The position numbers and the translations under genes were made by a program. Shown piece after piece: positions 22,001-35,861 of a stretch of 64,000 nt of DNA. Each line of letters begins with the position of its first letter. Within the stretch, counting starts at the first letter, position 1. Under the pieces are notes generated by a model, which was not told the DNA's origin, searched no databases, and worked only from the letters and a program-made list of their open reading frames with translations. The DNA is from Lagopus muta (lineage: Eukaryota > Chordata > Aves > Galliformes > Phasianidae): positions 5,183,778-5,247,777 of the forward strand of contig NC_064449.1 in NCBI RefSeq assembly GCF_023343835.1. The letters are read 5' to 3'.

Positions 22001-25000
22001 TATTTTTGTAGCAGTGTGTTTCTTTGGAGCTTGCATGTTGAGGCAGTGGGCCTCCCTAGAGCGAGCAGGATGTGCAGGGTGTGCAGTGGAGGAGCACCCA
22101 GCCCAGTGAGTGCTGGAGTTGTGAGCAAAATCCTCTCGCAAAGGGATCTTGGTCACTTATGACGGTGTAAGCTTTACATTTCCTGCAGACCATGTGCATA
22201 GGAAGGTTGTTTGCTGTTATCTAATTAGCATGCACCCAGAAGATGATTCTATGCTACTTAATTACTTTTTATAGGGGTAAAGAATTGTCCACAGCAGATT
22301 CCCCTGTTTTAGCTTGCGTGAGTTAAGTAATGCTGTCATTTGTGTCTGGAAGAATGAGGCCATTTGTGCTAGCATTCATCTCTGGCTGGCTCCTGCCATG
22401 CCTGGAGCACACCAGGCTGAGGGATGTGTCTGTTGCCTCCTTTGCTGCTTGTACTGCAGGTCCGCAGCTCAGCAAGCACGGGTGAAACAGTCACTGCTTT
22501 CTCTACACGTGCTTGTATCACTTCGTGCTATTTGCATACTGTATCTGCTTTAAACTTATCTTCCTCTACCACTCCTTTGTTAACTCAGTTGAAAAGTGCT
22601 GCTTGGCTGAGCCTTGGGGAGAGTGGCTGAGTCTAGAGGGTTTTCTTCTGGGCACTGGGGTAAGCAAGGGAAACCTGGGGCCTCCCATCTCTGGGGCGGC
22701 CGTGGTTCTGTAATGGATGTAAAAGGAAGAGCTGTGCAGTTAGTGTAGTCTTCCTAACGTCAGGATATCTGGTTATCTCTGTGATAATAGGTCCCAGATT
22801 AGCCCCTGTTAGAGGTCTTGAAATAAATTTCAGGGATTGTGTATACTGTATGGTAACTGCTGAGTCCTGGCCTGAAGCACTGATTGAGCGCTTGGAGAAA
22901 GGACCCGGTCAGCCCTGGGAGCACAGGGGAAGGCAGTTCATGTGTGTGATCAGACCTCATTTAAGGGCTGACTGCCACTGGGGAAGGGTCTCTTTCTGGA
23001 GGGTCCCTCCTTGGTGGAGCTTCTTCCTGTGAACCTGGAGTCTTCTGACACAGGCGAGCAATCTTCTTCCCTCCCTTTATAGTGCCTTTCTATGGCGCTG
23101 GTCCTTCTGTCATCACGCTCAGATTAACAGCAGTTTTAACAAATAGGTGCAGATGCATATGGGACAGAAGTGAACTGTAATTTGTCATCTGCTAATCCTA
23201 TACAGATTACCCATCACCATGAGGTATGCATCTTGATTTAGTGTGTCAGCACTTGCGTGGTTTGGTGCTGCTCCGTCCTGTCCCTTGTCCCTGCTCTTCC
23301 TGCACAGTCACTAAGTGGAAGTTGGCACTTCTGGAGTTCTTGTCCCTGATCGCTCCAAACAGAGCCTACACAGCTGCTAACATGGAGTGGAAAGTTAATT
23401 GTCTGTCATCGTTTCATTTTCCAGTGGTACTGAAATTGTTGTGGTTCATCAATCACACGAGCACGCAGCTAGGAAGGAAATATGGGCCCATACTTCTAGC
23501 TTTAGGTTTGGAGATGAGACCACATCAGCATTGAGTTGTATTGGCCCATTCCATTCTGTTACAGGTCTTTGAAACTTTAGAGTTAATGTTCAGCTGAAAA
23601 GTACATGACTTTGTTCCTCCAACAGCTATTTGCTCCTGATTTGCTGCTATTCTGAGAATTTCATGAAGACTCTTCATGGTGATGTGACAACTGGAAGAAA
23701 AAGATGAGCTCATCCTAATAGTAGCACTTAGAGACTTACCTAAGTAAGCCAGGTTTCGTTGTGTTGTGCTGTGTTGGTTTTTTTTAAGGTGTATTTCCTT
23801 CATTGCCATTCTTCCTTCACGTGGCTGTGTGTTTCTTCTATCTGATGATGTATTTTTTGGTTTTCCTCCAGATAAATTTAACTTTAAAACATGCTGTGCA
23901 ACCAGGCCCTGATGCTCAGTCAGCTGTGTGACCTCCAGCTGAATCAACATACCTTTTTGCTATTTTGTGGGATATTTCTGAATGCACCAAATCTATTATT
24001 TGGCAACAACATTTCCATCTCTTCTTGCAGCCAAAATCAAATTTGGGGTATACCAGAACTTGAGATTTTTCTATTGTAGACAGGACCCAGCAATTTTGCA
24101 ACCACAGCATCAGGTATCAGTCTGATTTACAAACGCCTGTATGTTTTCCTGCAGAGATTTTGGCCCTTGCTGAACAAATTCAAGCTTTCTGATGTCTGCT
24201 TTTTTTTTTTGTTACTTTTCTTAAACTTTGTAGAAATTGTTCACAAATTACTAGGAATTAGCAAATCACAATTGGAAAACCATTGGATTTAGAGTGGTAC
24301 TTCCATGCCTTATGCGTTCCCTGGGGTGGACCAAGGAGCCTTCATCTCTAGCATGTCCCTCTGCAGGTTCTTAGGATGAGACCCAGACTTTGTTCTTAGG
24401 TTTCTGATCTCTTTTTTTTTTTTTCCTTGAAATTCCTTTAACTCCTCTTGATTTTAGTGAAGCCATTTCCTAGGGTTTTCTCATATAAGCCACTACTTCC
24501 AAGACCAACAAACTGCAATTGGAGGTATCCTGAAGGGCAGTGAGATGTATTTCAAGGTAATGCTCTAAACAAATTGGATGAAATAGCTAAAGATCCTGGA
24601 TGCTGTTTGTTCTACCTTCCTGTAAGCTTTTGGTAAACTGCAGCTGTATTTTCACAAATATTCTTGTGCTCATGTAGCTTAACCCAGAGTGTTAATGTAC
24701 GTTATCACCACTTCTTGGTGTGCAAGAGCCTCAGATGAGTGAGACCCCTGGGAGTGATTGACTTTGCCTGTGGCAGTTTTGTATTATGGGCTCGTAATTG
24801 TGAATTATAGATACAGCAGAAGCACTTGCATGAGATGCAGGCAGAACTGGGAAGAAGATGGGAGGAACCGATGGATGAACTTTCAGCAGCCAGAGGGCTT
24901 GAGGTCCTCCTGCCCTGGCAGCTAAGCTGGATACAGATGTGACTTTGGGATGTGAGGATGCTGCTCCTGTTGATTTCTTTGGGAACAAGATGACTACGTA

Positions 25001-28000
25001 CGTAACAGGCTTCAACCAACTGTATCCAAACCTTCTGCTCATGAGGAGATTGATAATATTTCAGAGACAAATTCTTTTTCTTTTTTCTCCCACTAGGCTA
25101 ACAAGTACTCATTTAATTTGCATCCTGAAACTAAACGACCACAAACAAAGTTCTTTGAAGGGAATCTTTTCTTTCATTCTGTTTTCATTTAAGGAAAACA
25201 GAGATTTCCATGTATAATTTGCAGGGCTTAAATATCCTACTTAGTGTTGTTGTTTCTATTTTTTTTCTCAGCAATTATGTAGGCTCTTGCACAAATCTGA
25301 TGAGGGAAAGCTGGAATTTACATGTTTCCTCCTCTGTTTCACTCTGTGCATAATCACCATCCATTCATTGCCTTTACAAACTCCATTAATACACCCACTT
25401 TCCACGCTAGTGCCAGTGGGCATTTTAATGCTATTTTTGCAGGCCTCTTCTGTGTACTGAGATTCACATTGGTCTGAAAGTGATGTTACCACTTCTGACC
25501 TCCGTGTCCTCAAGAAGAAACGAGCTGCAGCAAAGCTTGCTACAACAGTAGGACTGGTTTAGAATGAGTTGGCTGTTAAATATTGCTCATTCTGGTATCA
25601 TCCTCTGGCTGAGATTCAAGTCAGTGGTGATGGTGGAGCCAGCAGACCCAACTCTGAGCTATTTCCTGTTGATTAATGTGCTTTGAGAAGCCCCTTTGTA
25701 ACTGGGGAAGAATCAACTTGGAGGTCAGTAAAACCTGATTTCAGGGCATAGGCTGAGTCTATGAGAGTGAGAGTTCCAGAGCATTTCTCCCCAGAGCTTT
25801 GGCTGCTGGTGGCCAGTTGTGCTGTGCAGGGCCAAGGCCGTTAGCCACCATTCATCCCCTCACTTCCTTGTTAAATGCTAAGGTGGCCGTTTAAGGCAGA
25901 ACATTTAGGTAGAGTTTATTTCAGTTTGGGTCTGTCCTGAAATAATACTAACCAATGTCCATTGAACAATTCTATCTGACTGCAGTGTGGGCAGAAAATT
26001 CCACTTTGAAATTTATATTTTAAGAAAACCCTTTTATCAACTCCTGCGTTCTGACTCTCAAGAGGTGGATTTCGTGTGGTCTGGAGCCACGTGTAAAGCT
26101 GCCATGTGGTAATTTGCGTGCATGTGAAATATATTTGAAAGTAGTGGATGCAAGATCCAGTGTTTCCTTGCTCATCATGGACGTGTGGGTTGTTATCTTT
26201 GGTGAAAATAGGCTCAGAGCATTTAGTTAGTGCAAGCGAGTGATATACGCCAACAGCAGAGAAAACATGGGATCAGTCAGCCAATATTCACTCCTACTGT
26301 GGAGTTCTCCTCTTCGTGTTGCATATGGGCTGCAGAGGTGGAGAGAGACATGGCTGAAAGAGCTGCCGTCCTTTGGAGTGAGCATTCAGAGAAGCTGTTC
26401 GTAATCTGTTTTCTTAATACTGGGTCTGAATGTAAGTGTGATGGGCAGGAAGGAGGATTTAAACCATTGGGTCCTTTCTGAGCTGAACAGAAGTGCAAGG
26501 TGTGGTTGCCTTTTCTGACAGCTATCGTTGAGAAGCGTGTACAGAATTCTGTTTTATTGCTGAGCCTTTCTGGTCCCAGTGCCAGGTGTGGAGCCCTGTC
26601 ACCGATAGTTGCTGGGCACTTGGGAAAGCACGACTTCACTGAAAGTTTGCTTGCCAAAAGGGGTGCAGGATGCACTGGTTCCTGTCAGGTATTCACCCGG
26701 ATGAGCCTTGGAGCTCATAGAAGTCTCTTCCGAATGGCAGTCTTTCCTGACCAGCAAGTGTTTATTGGCTTAGAGAACAGAACCTGCTTTCTCACAGGTG
26801 CACTACGTTATGCGTACCTCCTCAAAACGAATCACAAAGAAAGCCTCTACTGGCATTATGAACTGGGAGGGAAAGACAGGGTGACTTTCTGCTTTGTCAT
26901 CAGTTCAGGTCACAGTAAACAATCCAGAACTCCCAGTGGATTCACTGGCCTCCAAATGGTAGCATAGAAACATCAGGAGAGCTGAATCAGCTGCGATGGG
27001 CCGTGTTGCAATTTCATGACTTCCACTTGTTTTCTCTTGGAGCTGCCCAGGAAAGGTTTGACTGCTGGTGGCAGTTGGTTTGCTTTGCTTTTTTTAGCTT
27101 CTCATACCATGCAGGGCTGAGGGGAGCACGGCATTGGCGGCGGTGCTGGGAGACAGACCAGTTGTTCAGAAGCCGTGCAGTTGGATTAGTGTGGGCCACA
27201 GGTGAAAGTTTGGCTGTCATGGCTCAGCTTTCACTCGCTGCTCCATATCAGTGGTTTGTCTGCTCTGGGGAAGGCAGGATGAGCCTTGCAGAAAGCAGTA
27301 CTGCAACACCACAGCTCCTGATGGGGTCTGGTTTGCAAGAATGGGCTTTTATTACACATGAGCTAAAATCCTCTGCAGCAACCTCTTCAAAATGGGGGGG
27401 CAGTCAGAACTTAACTTCCCTGTGTGGTTTGCTTGTTTTGCAGTAAAGCCAGCATGAGCATGAATGTGTTAAACTGCAAACAGGAACTGGTGACAGCCAA
27501 AATAGAGGAAGGATATGAGTTAAAAACAGTGAGCTGTACTCCTGTCCCTCCTTCCCACCCATGCCATGCAATAGGGAACAGAAGCTGGTATTATCCCAAG
27601 GTGTTTTATGTATTTTCTCCAGAACGTCTGGCTTCCCCACGCTTGATACAGAGCTTGTATTTCTTCTCAGAGAGCTATGTAGTTGGAAATAACTAATTTA
27701 GTAATAGCTTCCAGATAAATAAATAGGTGTAGACAGTTTCATACTTGCCTGCAAAACCATGGACAGCAGGTTGCTCTCCTACAAGGAAATTCTGTTTTTC
27801 TCCCTTCCTCCTCTTCTTCCAGCTGCATAGACAGAGCACATGTTTTTTGAACTGTGATGTCTTTCTCCTCATCCATACGTCATTTGTTCTCTGTCTTCAG
27901 GGTCATGCTGTGCATAAAATGAGTACTTCCAGTTCCACTGATTGGGTTAGTTTTTTTTTCTACTTGGTGATGTTTTTACCAGTTTTTCCAGACACTGGCA

Positions 28001-29579
28001 TGTATCTACAGTCAGAGTATCTTTAAGTGGTATCCATCCCTAGCTAGGTGTTGGAGCTTCAGGGGAGAAATCTGCAGTTTGTTTGGATCCTTACAGCCAT
28101 CAGGGAGGGGAGTAACAGCAAACCCTTCCTTAATGCAGGATTTGGGTTGCCGCCATGTTGTGGTATGCTCATCCTTCCACTGGTGAAAATCTGTGTGAAA
28201 GGCAGCTAGGGCAGAAAAAAGCCCAATATGTATTCACAGCAGGTACTCTATGTCTCCTGTTATCTAAATTCTGTGCAAGCAGTGAGCGCTGATACAGCTC
28301 CATGCCAGCTCTGAGACCACTTAAAGCAAAATAAACATCTTCGCAGCATGGTCTGATACATGCTCCCTTTAGAATTGCAGGCACCTCCAATTAATCATGC
28401 TGCCTATGCAGGAAGAGGATTTAAGAATCAGAGGACATTGCTAGACTTGATGGTCTGATGGAGAGGTGGGCAGCACTCAACATTAAGGGTAAGTGGGCTG
28501 TGCTCCCAACCGAGTGAGCAGTGGCAGCCACTCCTTGCCTTGCCTCTCCTGCTCAGTGAGCAATGTCTCGTCTATATGCTGCAAAATCACAGGCTTTAAC
28601 AAGCAGAGTTCTTGGTTCTGGCTTGAAGGATGTATTGGTGCTGTGGGGCAGTGCTCAGAGCTGTGCACGCGTTTTTGACTAAACAGCCTTCCCTCCTTTG
28701 TGAGAAAAGGCTTTTATATTGTAGCTCAGCTGGCAGATCCCTGCCATAAATCTACGGGTTGACCAAGCCAAATGACTTCTTGAAATGTTAATGAATGAGA
28801 TGTGACCGGTACTCTGGAGTTGGAGTGTCTGTGCGTAGCATTCTGGGTCAGCAGAGGGGAATCACCTGCTCTGTTTCGAGTGTGGTCCTCATTAAGTGCC
28901 ATTGGCCCCAGCTGTGCATCTTAATAACCATGTATGCTTTTGGTTTTTGCTTTAATTCCGGTTATCTTGAGGAGCGTTGTGTCTTTAAGCGTTTTATGGG
29001 CTTCAAAAATGGCACCAATTACACAAAATAAGTGAAGGGCTAAAAACAGAGTAAGAAGGTTTCAGTCATGGAGCAAGTCAGGCTTCTCACTGAGTGCCAG
29101 CAGAGTGCTTGGTGCTGCACGGAGCCTGGAGCCAAAGCCAGTCACTGCCCCAAGAAATGGGAGGTTAGAAGAGACAGATCTGACCCAGCACAGGGCTGCA
29201 GGGTGCCAGAGGGGGAGGGAGCCGAGCTGTGCAGCTTTTATGGAGACGTGTTTGTGTTGGTGAACAAATGCACTGTGAGCTCAAGAAAATACCTTTGTCT
29301 GAGGTTTGCTCCGTTCTGCGTTGGTTTGTTTGTAAACAGAAAGGAAACGGTTGTGTTTAAAAACATCATTTTAGGAGTGAATTAATCTATGGAGACTCGG
29401 TCTGCTGTGCGGAGACATGAAATGTTTTCAGACCTTATTTTTCTTGAAAACTGAAAAAGATGATTCTGTGGTGTGTACAGATGCAGAGCTATGTGCCTGA
29501 ACCAATATGTCAAACTGTCATGTGGGAGATTTGGTGAAAAACATCTTGTCCTAGGGGAATAATTTTAAACACTATATGT

Positions 29580-29940
29580 AGGTTTGCTGCCTCATAAGAG
29601 ATCATTACTCAAATCTATTCCCTCTTATGCTAGCTTGGCCTCTGCTTAACGGGCTCAGAGTGAACAGGAGCCCATTAATGCATCCTTTAAGAGCGGTTAT
29701 CGGGTGGTAGAGGGGAAGCTGATCTCCGATCAGGGAATATAGTGTTTTTGGCCAAACCGTCTGATTTAGCCTTAACAAGATGAGTGGCAATCCAGGAGCT
29801 TTACGCCTGGCTGCTCATTGAGGGCGGCGGCGGCCGGGCCCACGCTGCGCTGGGCGCATGGGACTGTGGGCAGCGCCGAGCCGCGGCTGAGGCTTTGTCA
29901 GAGCGGTGAGGATGTGTAAGGGACGAGCCCTGCGGCACGT
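29580..29940. promoter_or_regulatory. Candidate intronic control block with small CpG cluster
   Basis: A unique block (about 29580-29815) with words such as 'cccattaatgcat' and 'gccttaacaagatg' is followed directly by a compact GC- and CpG-rich patch (29821-29940, 'gggcggcggcggccggg'). The rest of this part of the intron is poor in CpG. The pairing could be an intragenic enhancer or a minor promoter. No coding frame or transcript evidence is visible. Confidence 0.22.
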
Positions 29941-30692
29941 GGCTGTTCCAGGGATCTTCACCTCCTGTTTGTCACTTCAATCTCGCAGCGACGCTGAAAT
30001 GTAGAGTGGAACCCATTGCAAACCAGACCTTTACCAGACTGTAATTGCACACTCTTGCTCCCTGCTTGTCAGTGTCTCTCGTTTCTTTTGTTGTTGTTGG
30101 CTTTGGCAAAAATTAGAGAAATGACAGGAGCAGCACCTGAAGAGTAGCATAACTCCTGTTGCCCATGTAGCATCTGCAGTTGCCTTGGCTACTGGCCATA
30201 CCTTCCTCGAGTAATCTCATCTCTCACAGGATGATGCGTGTAATGCATTCTAGCACTGCAGGTGAACTCGCTCTTAATGGGATTAGCTTACCTAAAAGTC
30301 AGGACACATCTGCGATTGTAGAGTTTGGTGGGGTTGTCACAGTTAAGAGGATGTTGATGTTTAAAAAAATGCAGATGAAGATGCTACCTGGTGGAAGAGA
30401 TATTAGGAGCAGCTTAACATGGGCTAAGGAGGGAGTGAGAAGGAATGGAACTATGTATACGTGGTGTCTTCAAGACTGAGGAGTGTGTCAGGATCTAATC
30501 TCAGTAAAGGGAAGCATGTTATTCCCGTGCTGATATTAAAAAACCTGTCTGCAGTGTTTGCATTTTTTGTGTGCGGTTTGTTTTTTTTTCTTAAGGACTG
30601 CTTGTCTTCCTCCCTGTATCTTTACTAACGGTGCATGTGACAGCAGCAGTGCTCCATCATGTGTCTGTTACCATTCCTTCATTAATACTTAG

Positions 30693-30709
30693 CAAACAAA
30701 CAAACAAAC
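30693..30709 (+). repeat. (CAAA)n microsatellite
   Basis: About four tandem CAAA units in the MN1 intron; a short simple repeat with no further structure. Confidence 0.85.
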
Positions 30710-32064
30710 CTTTTATTTTCTGAATGCATGCATGCCTTTGCAAAATAGAGCAGAATGAAAGAGCAGCTTCCTAAATGTGTAAGGTCACAGTGAGAGGGTA
30801 GAGGGGCACAGGGGAAGGCTGGGGGAGAGTCTCCTTACAGTGCTATGCTTCTGTTTGTTTGTTTTAGGACTTGGAGATTGAAATGTGTTTGTGTGGGCAA
30901 AGCCTGTTTGAAAGCTTGTATGGTTTCTGCCCAAAAGCGAGCTTTAATATTAAAGTAAAAACTTTTAAAGGCACTTAGGAATGTGAAACTGTCTGTGCAT
31001 GCATATGCCTCTGTAAATATAGGAGCATGGCATTTTTGTCGTAGCTGCTTGATGCAATTCTTACATTTGATTTTGTGTGTTCTAACAGATGAATCCCACA
31101 AAACTATTCGGAGAATACTTTGGAATATTTACCTTGATCCTACAGTTTGAACTGCAATAAACTAATTTGTGACAGTACTGGCAGAAAGCAGTCGTGTCAG
31201 GGGTGTGAAAGTGACCAGACTTAACTTCAACGTTCAAATGAATGTTTGCAAATGTTTCTTGCCATAGTCACCCAACTCTTCCAGATGTTGTAGCTGGCTT
31301 TTAGAAATGCCTGTGAGCAAGCTGAGTTAGTAATATTAATCAAACCTCGTTTACTTTCAGGGCATTCAGTGATTATTGCAGGAGTTTTCTCTGCTGTGAG
31401 CAGTTTTGCACAGTGGGCTGGGATACACGGCTGTGGTGGGTTTTCTTTTCCTCATTTTTATCTTCCTTTGAAATACAGAGCATGGGTTGTTGCTATGCAC
31501 AGGGTAATGGGGAGGATGGAATATTATAATCAAGATAAAAGGAAGCAATTGTTTCCAGTGCTAGAAATTTCAGCTCAATACTTGCAGTGACTGGATGTAG
31601 AACTGCTGTAGCTTTTTTCCATTGCTCTGGGTGACAGTGAGTGCCATCCCAGGGTGGTGAATGGGTGCAGCTGGGTGGGTTTTGCTCCTCTCTTGTCTGA
31701 AGGAATAACCAACCAAAAGAACATGCAGGGAAATGCTCTAGAAGAGTATTGCTGTGGACAGAGGAGTTGAAATGAATACAAAATGGAACAAGGAGGTAAT
31801 TTATGGTGGCGGATTTAACAGACATCATTGCATAAAGGAATCATGGAGGTTGCTGCTACCAGGACTTGTGCTTATCAGAGCTTTTTCTAGGAGGATACAG
31901 TGATGATTGAGCTGTTTCCAGATGCCTTTCAGTCTTTGGACGCTTCATTGCTTTTGTACTTATCCCTTCCATGTGAGTATGGTGTGCACTGTTTTAACTT
32001 TTATATCTACTTCAAAATTTGCCAGCAAAATGAGCCATTTTGAAGTGTCACACACTGTCCTGTG

Positions 32065-32225
32065 ATGATAGAATCTCAAAGTGGCTTAAAAAGGGGACCT
32101 TAGAGATCATCCAGTTCCAACCCCTGCCATGGGCTGGCTGCCCTCATCAGCTCAGGCTGCTCAGGGTCTGATCCAACCTGGCCCTGAGCGCTTCTGGGCG
32201 GTTGTACCAGCACCTGTCCTGCCTT
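32065..32225 (-). repeat. CR1 LINE 3'-end fragment
   Basis: The plus strand starts with 'gatagaatctcaaagtggc' and 'ccttagagatcatccagttcc', the reverse complement of a CR1 3' end. It continues through 'cagggtctgatccaacctgg'. It is diverged and may extend to about 32290. It is the only clear interspersed repeat in the MN1 intron. Confidence 0.8.
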
Positions 32226-35200
32226 TGGCCATGTCATATCCTTCAGCTTGGATAAGAAGTCTCCATCCAGACCATCTCTAGGGCTTTAGCACGTAGGGTG
32301 GCTCTCACTAGAAGAGTATTGCTTTTAATAATAACGCTTCCAGCTTTCTGGTGGTATTTGCTAATAGAGGTAGTTGTGCAAATTGTTTAAACATCATTTG
32401 TTCAAAAATTCCTTGCTTTCAATTAGGTGTACTTCATGACTGACAGTGATTTATCTGAAACTTGGCAACTGCGAGGCAATGAAGTGATGACACCATCTTG
32501 CTTTATCCGACTAATTTTAACCTGCTGGGTCCCATTGGTTTCTGCTAGCAGCAGCCCTCAGGAGTGTGTGCACTGCATAAAGCAGGTGCTGGGACATTGC
32601 TGTCTTGGATGAGGCAGAGAAGCAGTAAGGGAAGCTAGTGAAACAGATCTCCTGGGAGAACGTACTGTTTTGAATGAGCATCAGGCAGTTCTCGTGTTTA
32701 AGAACATGATTCTCATCAAGTGGATCAGAGCAACTTTTGTTTCTTAATGCAGAGGGTTTCTTCAGAAAAGCGTCGTAGCTTTGCCAACACAGAAATGTTG
32801 GAAAAAAATAATCTGGTGGGAATGTTTTATACCGTGTTGTCTAGGAGCCTTCCTGCAAGCCCTCATTGTCTTCCTTTTTACTTTGAATTTGTGTGCGTCA
32901 TTTTCTGCACTCTTAGCAATAGACCAAGACAACGTGAGCCCTTACACAGTGATGCTGAGCTGTGTGCCGTGTGTGGACCACGGCAATATAATTGACTGAT
33001 TTACAAGTAAACAAGCATATCTTTTACTGCCTTGTTTGGTTGTTGGTCGAGGAGCTGGTGCTCTCTGGGTGCTGTTGGTGTCTGGGTGAGGCACGGTGCC
33101 TGCTTTAGGGATGTGCTTTCTCTGCCATTGCAGTCAGTGTACCAGCTGAAGGGCTGGTCTCTTGCATCCTACAGTAAATGCTCATTGCTAAACCACTGCA
33201 GATATCCTTGGGCCTCCTGTGACAGCAGTTTGCAAGCAGTGCTCTTTCCTCTTTTTCTGCAGCAGAGGAAGAAAGCTGCTGTCACGAAGACTAATCTCAA
33301 GGCACTGGCTTTTCCTGTACTGAGACCAGCATGTCCTGTATGTTCAGAGAGACCTAAGAATGAAAAAAAAAAAATACTGAGTACTGTGCATTGCAAGGGA
33401 TCTGAACAACTACAAATCAGAAGAACGTTTCCCTTTCTCAATTCCCCGCAGTATTTATTTAGGGGTTTGTTTTGTTTTGTTTCTCTTTGCTCTGCATTTT
33501 CCCTGAAGTGGCATCACAATCACAGCCAGGATTCGCTCATCCCTGTTAACAACGTACCGGGGAGTCCTTGCCTTGCACAGGGCTGCTGTGCCCGCAGGAT
33601 GTGAGCACACCAGCTCTGCAGCCGTGTGTCAGCGGTGTGTGAAGGGCCACGGCTGGAGCACAGCCCCAGGGAGGTGGGGATGTTGTTTTTCTGCAGAGAG
33701 GCAGCAGCAGGCGGTGCAGGGAGCAGGGGGAGGCCTGGGGTGTGAGGAGAGTGTGGGGAGCAGGAAAGAAGAGCAGAAGTCAGTGTGTGAGCAAAGGATG
33801 CGCTGAGGCAGCCTTTGGAAGTGTATGTTTGGTTATTGCATGGGGAGCTGCTCGTGCTCCAGCTGTGCTGGTTGGTACAGTGCATTTATCAAAACTGACG
33901 AGGAAGTCCAAAGCCAACTCCAGGACATAGAGCTTAGAAAACACCTTTGAGCTGCTGGTTTTTGTTACAGCAGTAATTGAGAATGTTGTACAGAAATGTG
34001 AACCCTGAATGCTGCTGTGCTGAGCTGAGGTGTGTAACACAGCTTTACAGTTCGTTTCTCTGCATGGTGCTATGATACCATTTTGAATAAGAACATTTCT
34101 GACATCCTATAATTGAGTACTTAAAGCAATTTCCAGTTGAAATCAGGGACTTCCAGACTCGTTCAAGAGTATCTTCTGAGATGCTCTAACATGGAGCACC
34201 AGAGCTGTGGGGTTCCTGTCCAGTATCTGGTGCAGCAGTAGGTGAAGTGGAACAGCTGTGGTCACCCCATATGTGCACTGAAGCCACATTGCTTGAGTTT
34301 GGAGGAGCTCTGCAAGGGTGACGTGAAGAAAAGTCTTCGAGGTAATGAGGTTAAACATTTCTTGGCATTTGTGCTGTGTTCCAGCATCGTCTTCATCCCG
34401 GCCAGATTCTCTGGGTCTATCGGAGCAGAACTGTGGGGCCTGTTTGCTCGTAACTCTTCATCCCCTGGGTGAACATGAATGCAGTGGTGAAATAGAGAAA
34501 ATGCAGACTGCCTGTCAGGATTCTGTCTCTGGCCCCGACTCGGGCTGTTGCTCCGTTTACTGGCAGTGTTTGGTCCCACAGAAGCCCTCCTGGCAGAGGC
34601 TGCTGGCGTGGCTCGGATACCACAGCAACTGAGGTGCTCCTGGGACCGTTATCTTCAAGAGCATTTTCTTTTGCCATCATGCTGGCATGGCCTGGAAGAA
34701 GGGAACAGGCCACCAGCAGTCATGGTGTGTCCCGAGTGGAGGGCTGTGGAATGGACCCCGTGGAAGGATGCACAGGGAAATGTGCAGATTTTACAAGGCG
34801 AGGGCTGAAATTTGGGGTTTTTAGTTTTGTGTGTAACGATGTGACTAAGAGCAGTGGAGGAGAGATCAAGAATAGATGGATTTCAGAGAGGAAGAGCGTG
34901 CCGTCGTGGTATTCCACTAAAAGAGCTGAATAGGGAATCCTGTTCCATAGGAGATGGTGAATGAACAACTCGGGTGCTGGGAGCTGGTGGGTGACACTGA
35001 AGTGTGCAGTAGAACCTGCATAGCTAGCTGTGCAAATCCAGGACATTTGGACATGCTGAAAGCTTGCTTTAAAAGGTGCATGCAGAGGAGTGAGCAAGCA
35101 ATTCCACGGGGACGCGGTGCGGGGAGGGGGCAGTGAGCGGGGCCATCCCGCTTGCTTTGGGACGCTGTCACTGTGTGCTGTGAGCGCTGGCATGTTGCAC

Positions 35201-35241
35201 TGCACGGTTCTCATAACGCTCTCTCTGTGAACCCTTTCTAG

Positions 35242-35426
35242 CCCACGACCTTCCCCCGAGCAAGACGTCGGCCGCGGCGCAGACTGGCAGCCACTTGCAG
35301 TGCCTCTCGGTGCACTGCACGGACGACGTGGGCGAGGCGAAGGGCCGGACTGCGGTGCCGACATGGAGGTCCCTGCACTCGGACATCTCCAACAGATTTG
35401 GGACTTTTGTGGCCGCCCTGACTTGA
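35242..35426 (+). CDS. MN1: MN1 coding exon 2 (conserved C terminus)
   Basis: The exon follows CTAG. It completes a split alanine codon and encodes residues 1145-1205: [10 protein letters not shown], then [15 protein letters not shown] and the terminal [21 protein letters not shown] block before TGA at 35424-35426. This tail is nearly identical in vertebrate MN1. In people, truncating variants that remove or alter this region cause MN1 C-terminal truncation syndrome, which shows its importance for controlling protein level and activity. The phase match with exon 1 and the intact reading frame make the exon secure. A 236-codon minus-strand frame overlapping it (34720-35430) is treated as a shadow. 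Confidence 0.97.
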
Positions 35427-35855
35427 ACAAAAGAAATTATTTTTTTTCTCTTTTTAATTTCAAAGGGCCGCTACTGCTAGGTGGACTATTTTTCTAGGTT
35501 GGTACCTGCTTAGTGGCATATGGACTGGAAAGGGTTAATTTAAAGTAAACCTCAACTTTTTTTTAATCTTCTGCCACAGTATGTTACCAGTGTTAACCCT
35601 TCTGCAGTTAGCACACTTTTGCTTAAGATTTTCCTGCTAGACCACGTTTTCCCATTATTCTGTAATCTTGGCATACATTTATAGATGAAGCCTTTTCCTT
35701 TTTCATCTCAGCGTATGTCCAAGTCACGTATGTCATAATAAGACAAAGATGCTACTTCTCCTCCTCCTCCTTTTCTTCATTGCTTTTTTTTTTCTTTTGT
35801 TTTGCTTTGCTCAATGCTTATTACGATGGTTAATCCTGAAGAACAGCAGTTCAGG

Positions 35856-35861
35856 AATAAA
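35856..35861 (+). terminator. Possible proximal poly(A) signal
   Basis: AATAAA about 430 nt after the MN1 stop codon, followed by 'tgccggttaaatgaaattgtc' with only modest GT richness. It could give a short-UTR isoform. Confidence 0.25.

Larger units (their letters stand above)
7690..35241 (+). other. MN1: MN1 intron 1 (27,552 bp, phase 1)
   Basis: The intron begins GTATCC after ...AAAGAAG and ends with a pyrimidine-rich stretch and CTAG before exon 2. The donor's last coding base G joins CC of exon 2 to make an alanine codon. Human MN1 likewise has one large intron near the end of the coding region. The interior is mostly unique DNA, with one clear CR1 fragment (32065-32225), poly-pyrimidine runs (13005-13039, about 24411-24424) and a (CAAA)n run. 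I see no gene inside it. The longest isolated open frame, 215 codons on the minus strand at 10568-11215, has no recognisable domain. Confidence 0.9.

Noticed and set aside
33032-33604. 190-codon plus-strand open frame in the intron
   Set aside because: No recognisable domain, mixed composition, and length not exceptional for this GC content.
34720-35430. 236-codon minus-strand open frame over MN1 exon 2
   Set aside because: Its start lies opposite exon 2 and the remainder shows no domain or codon bias; treated as chance plus exon shadow.
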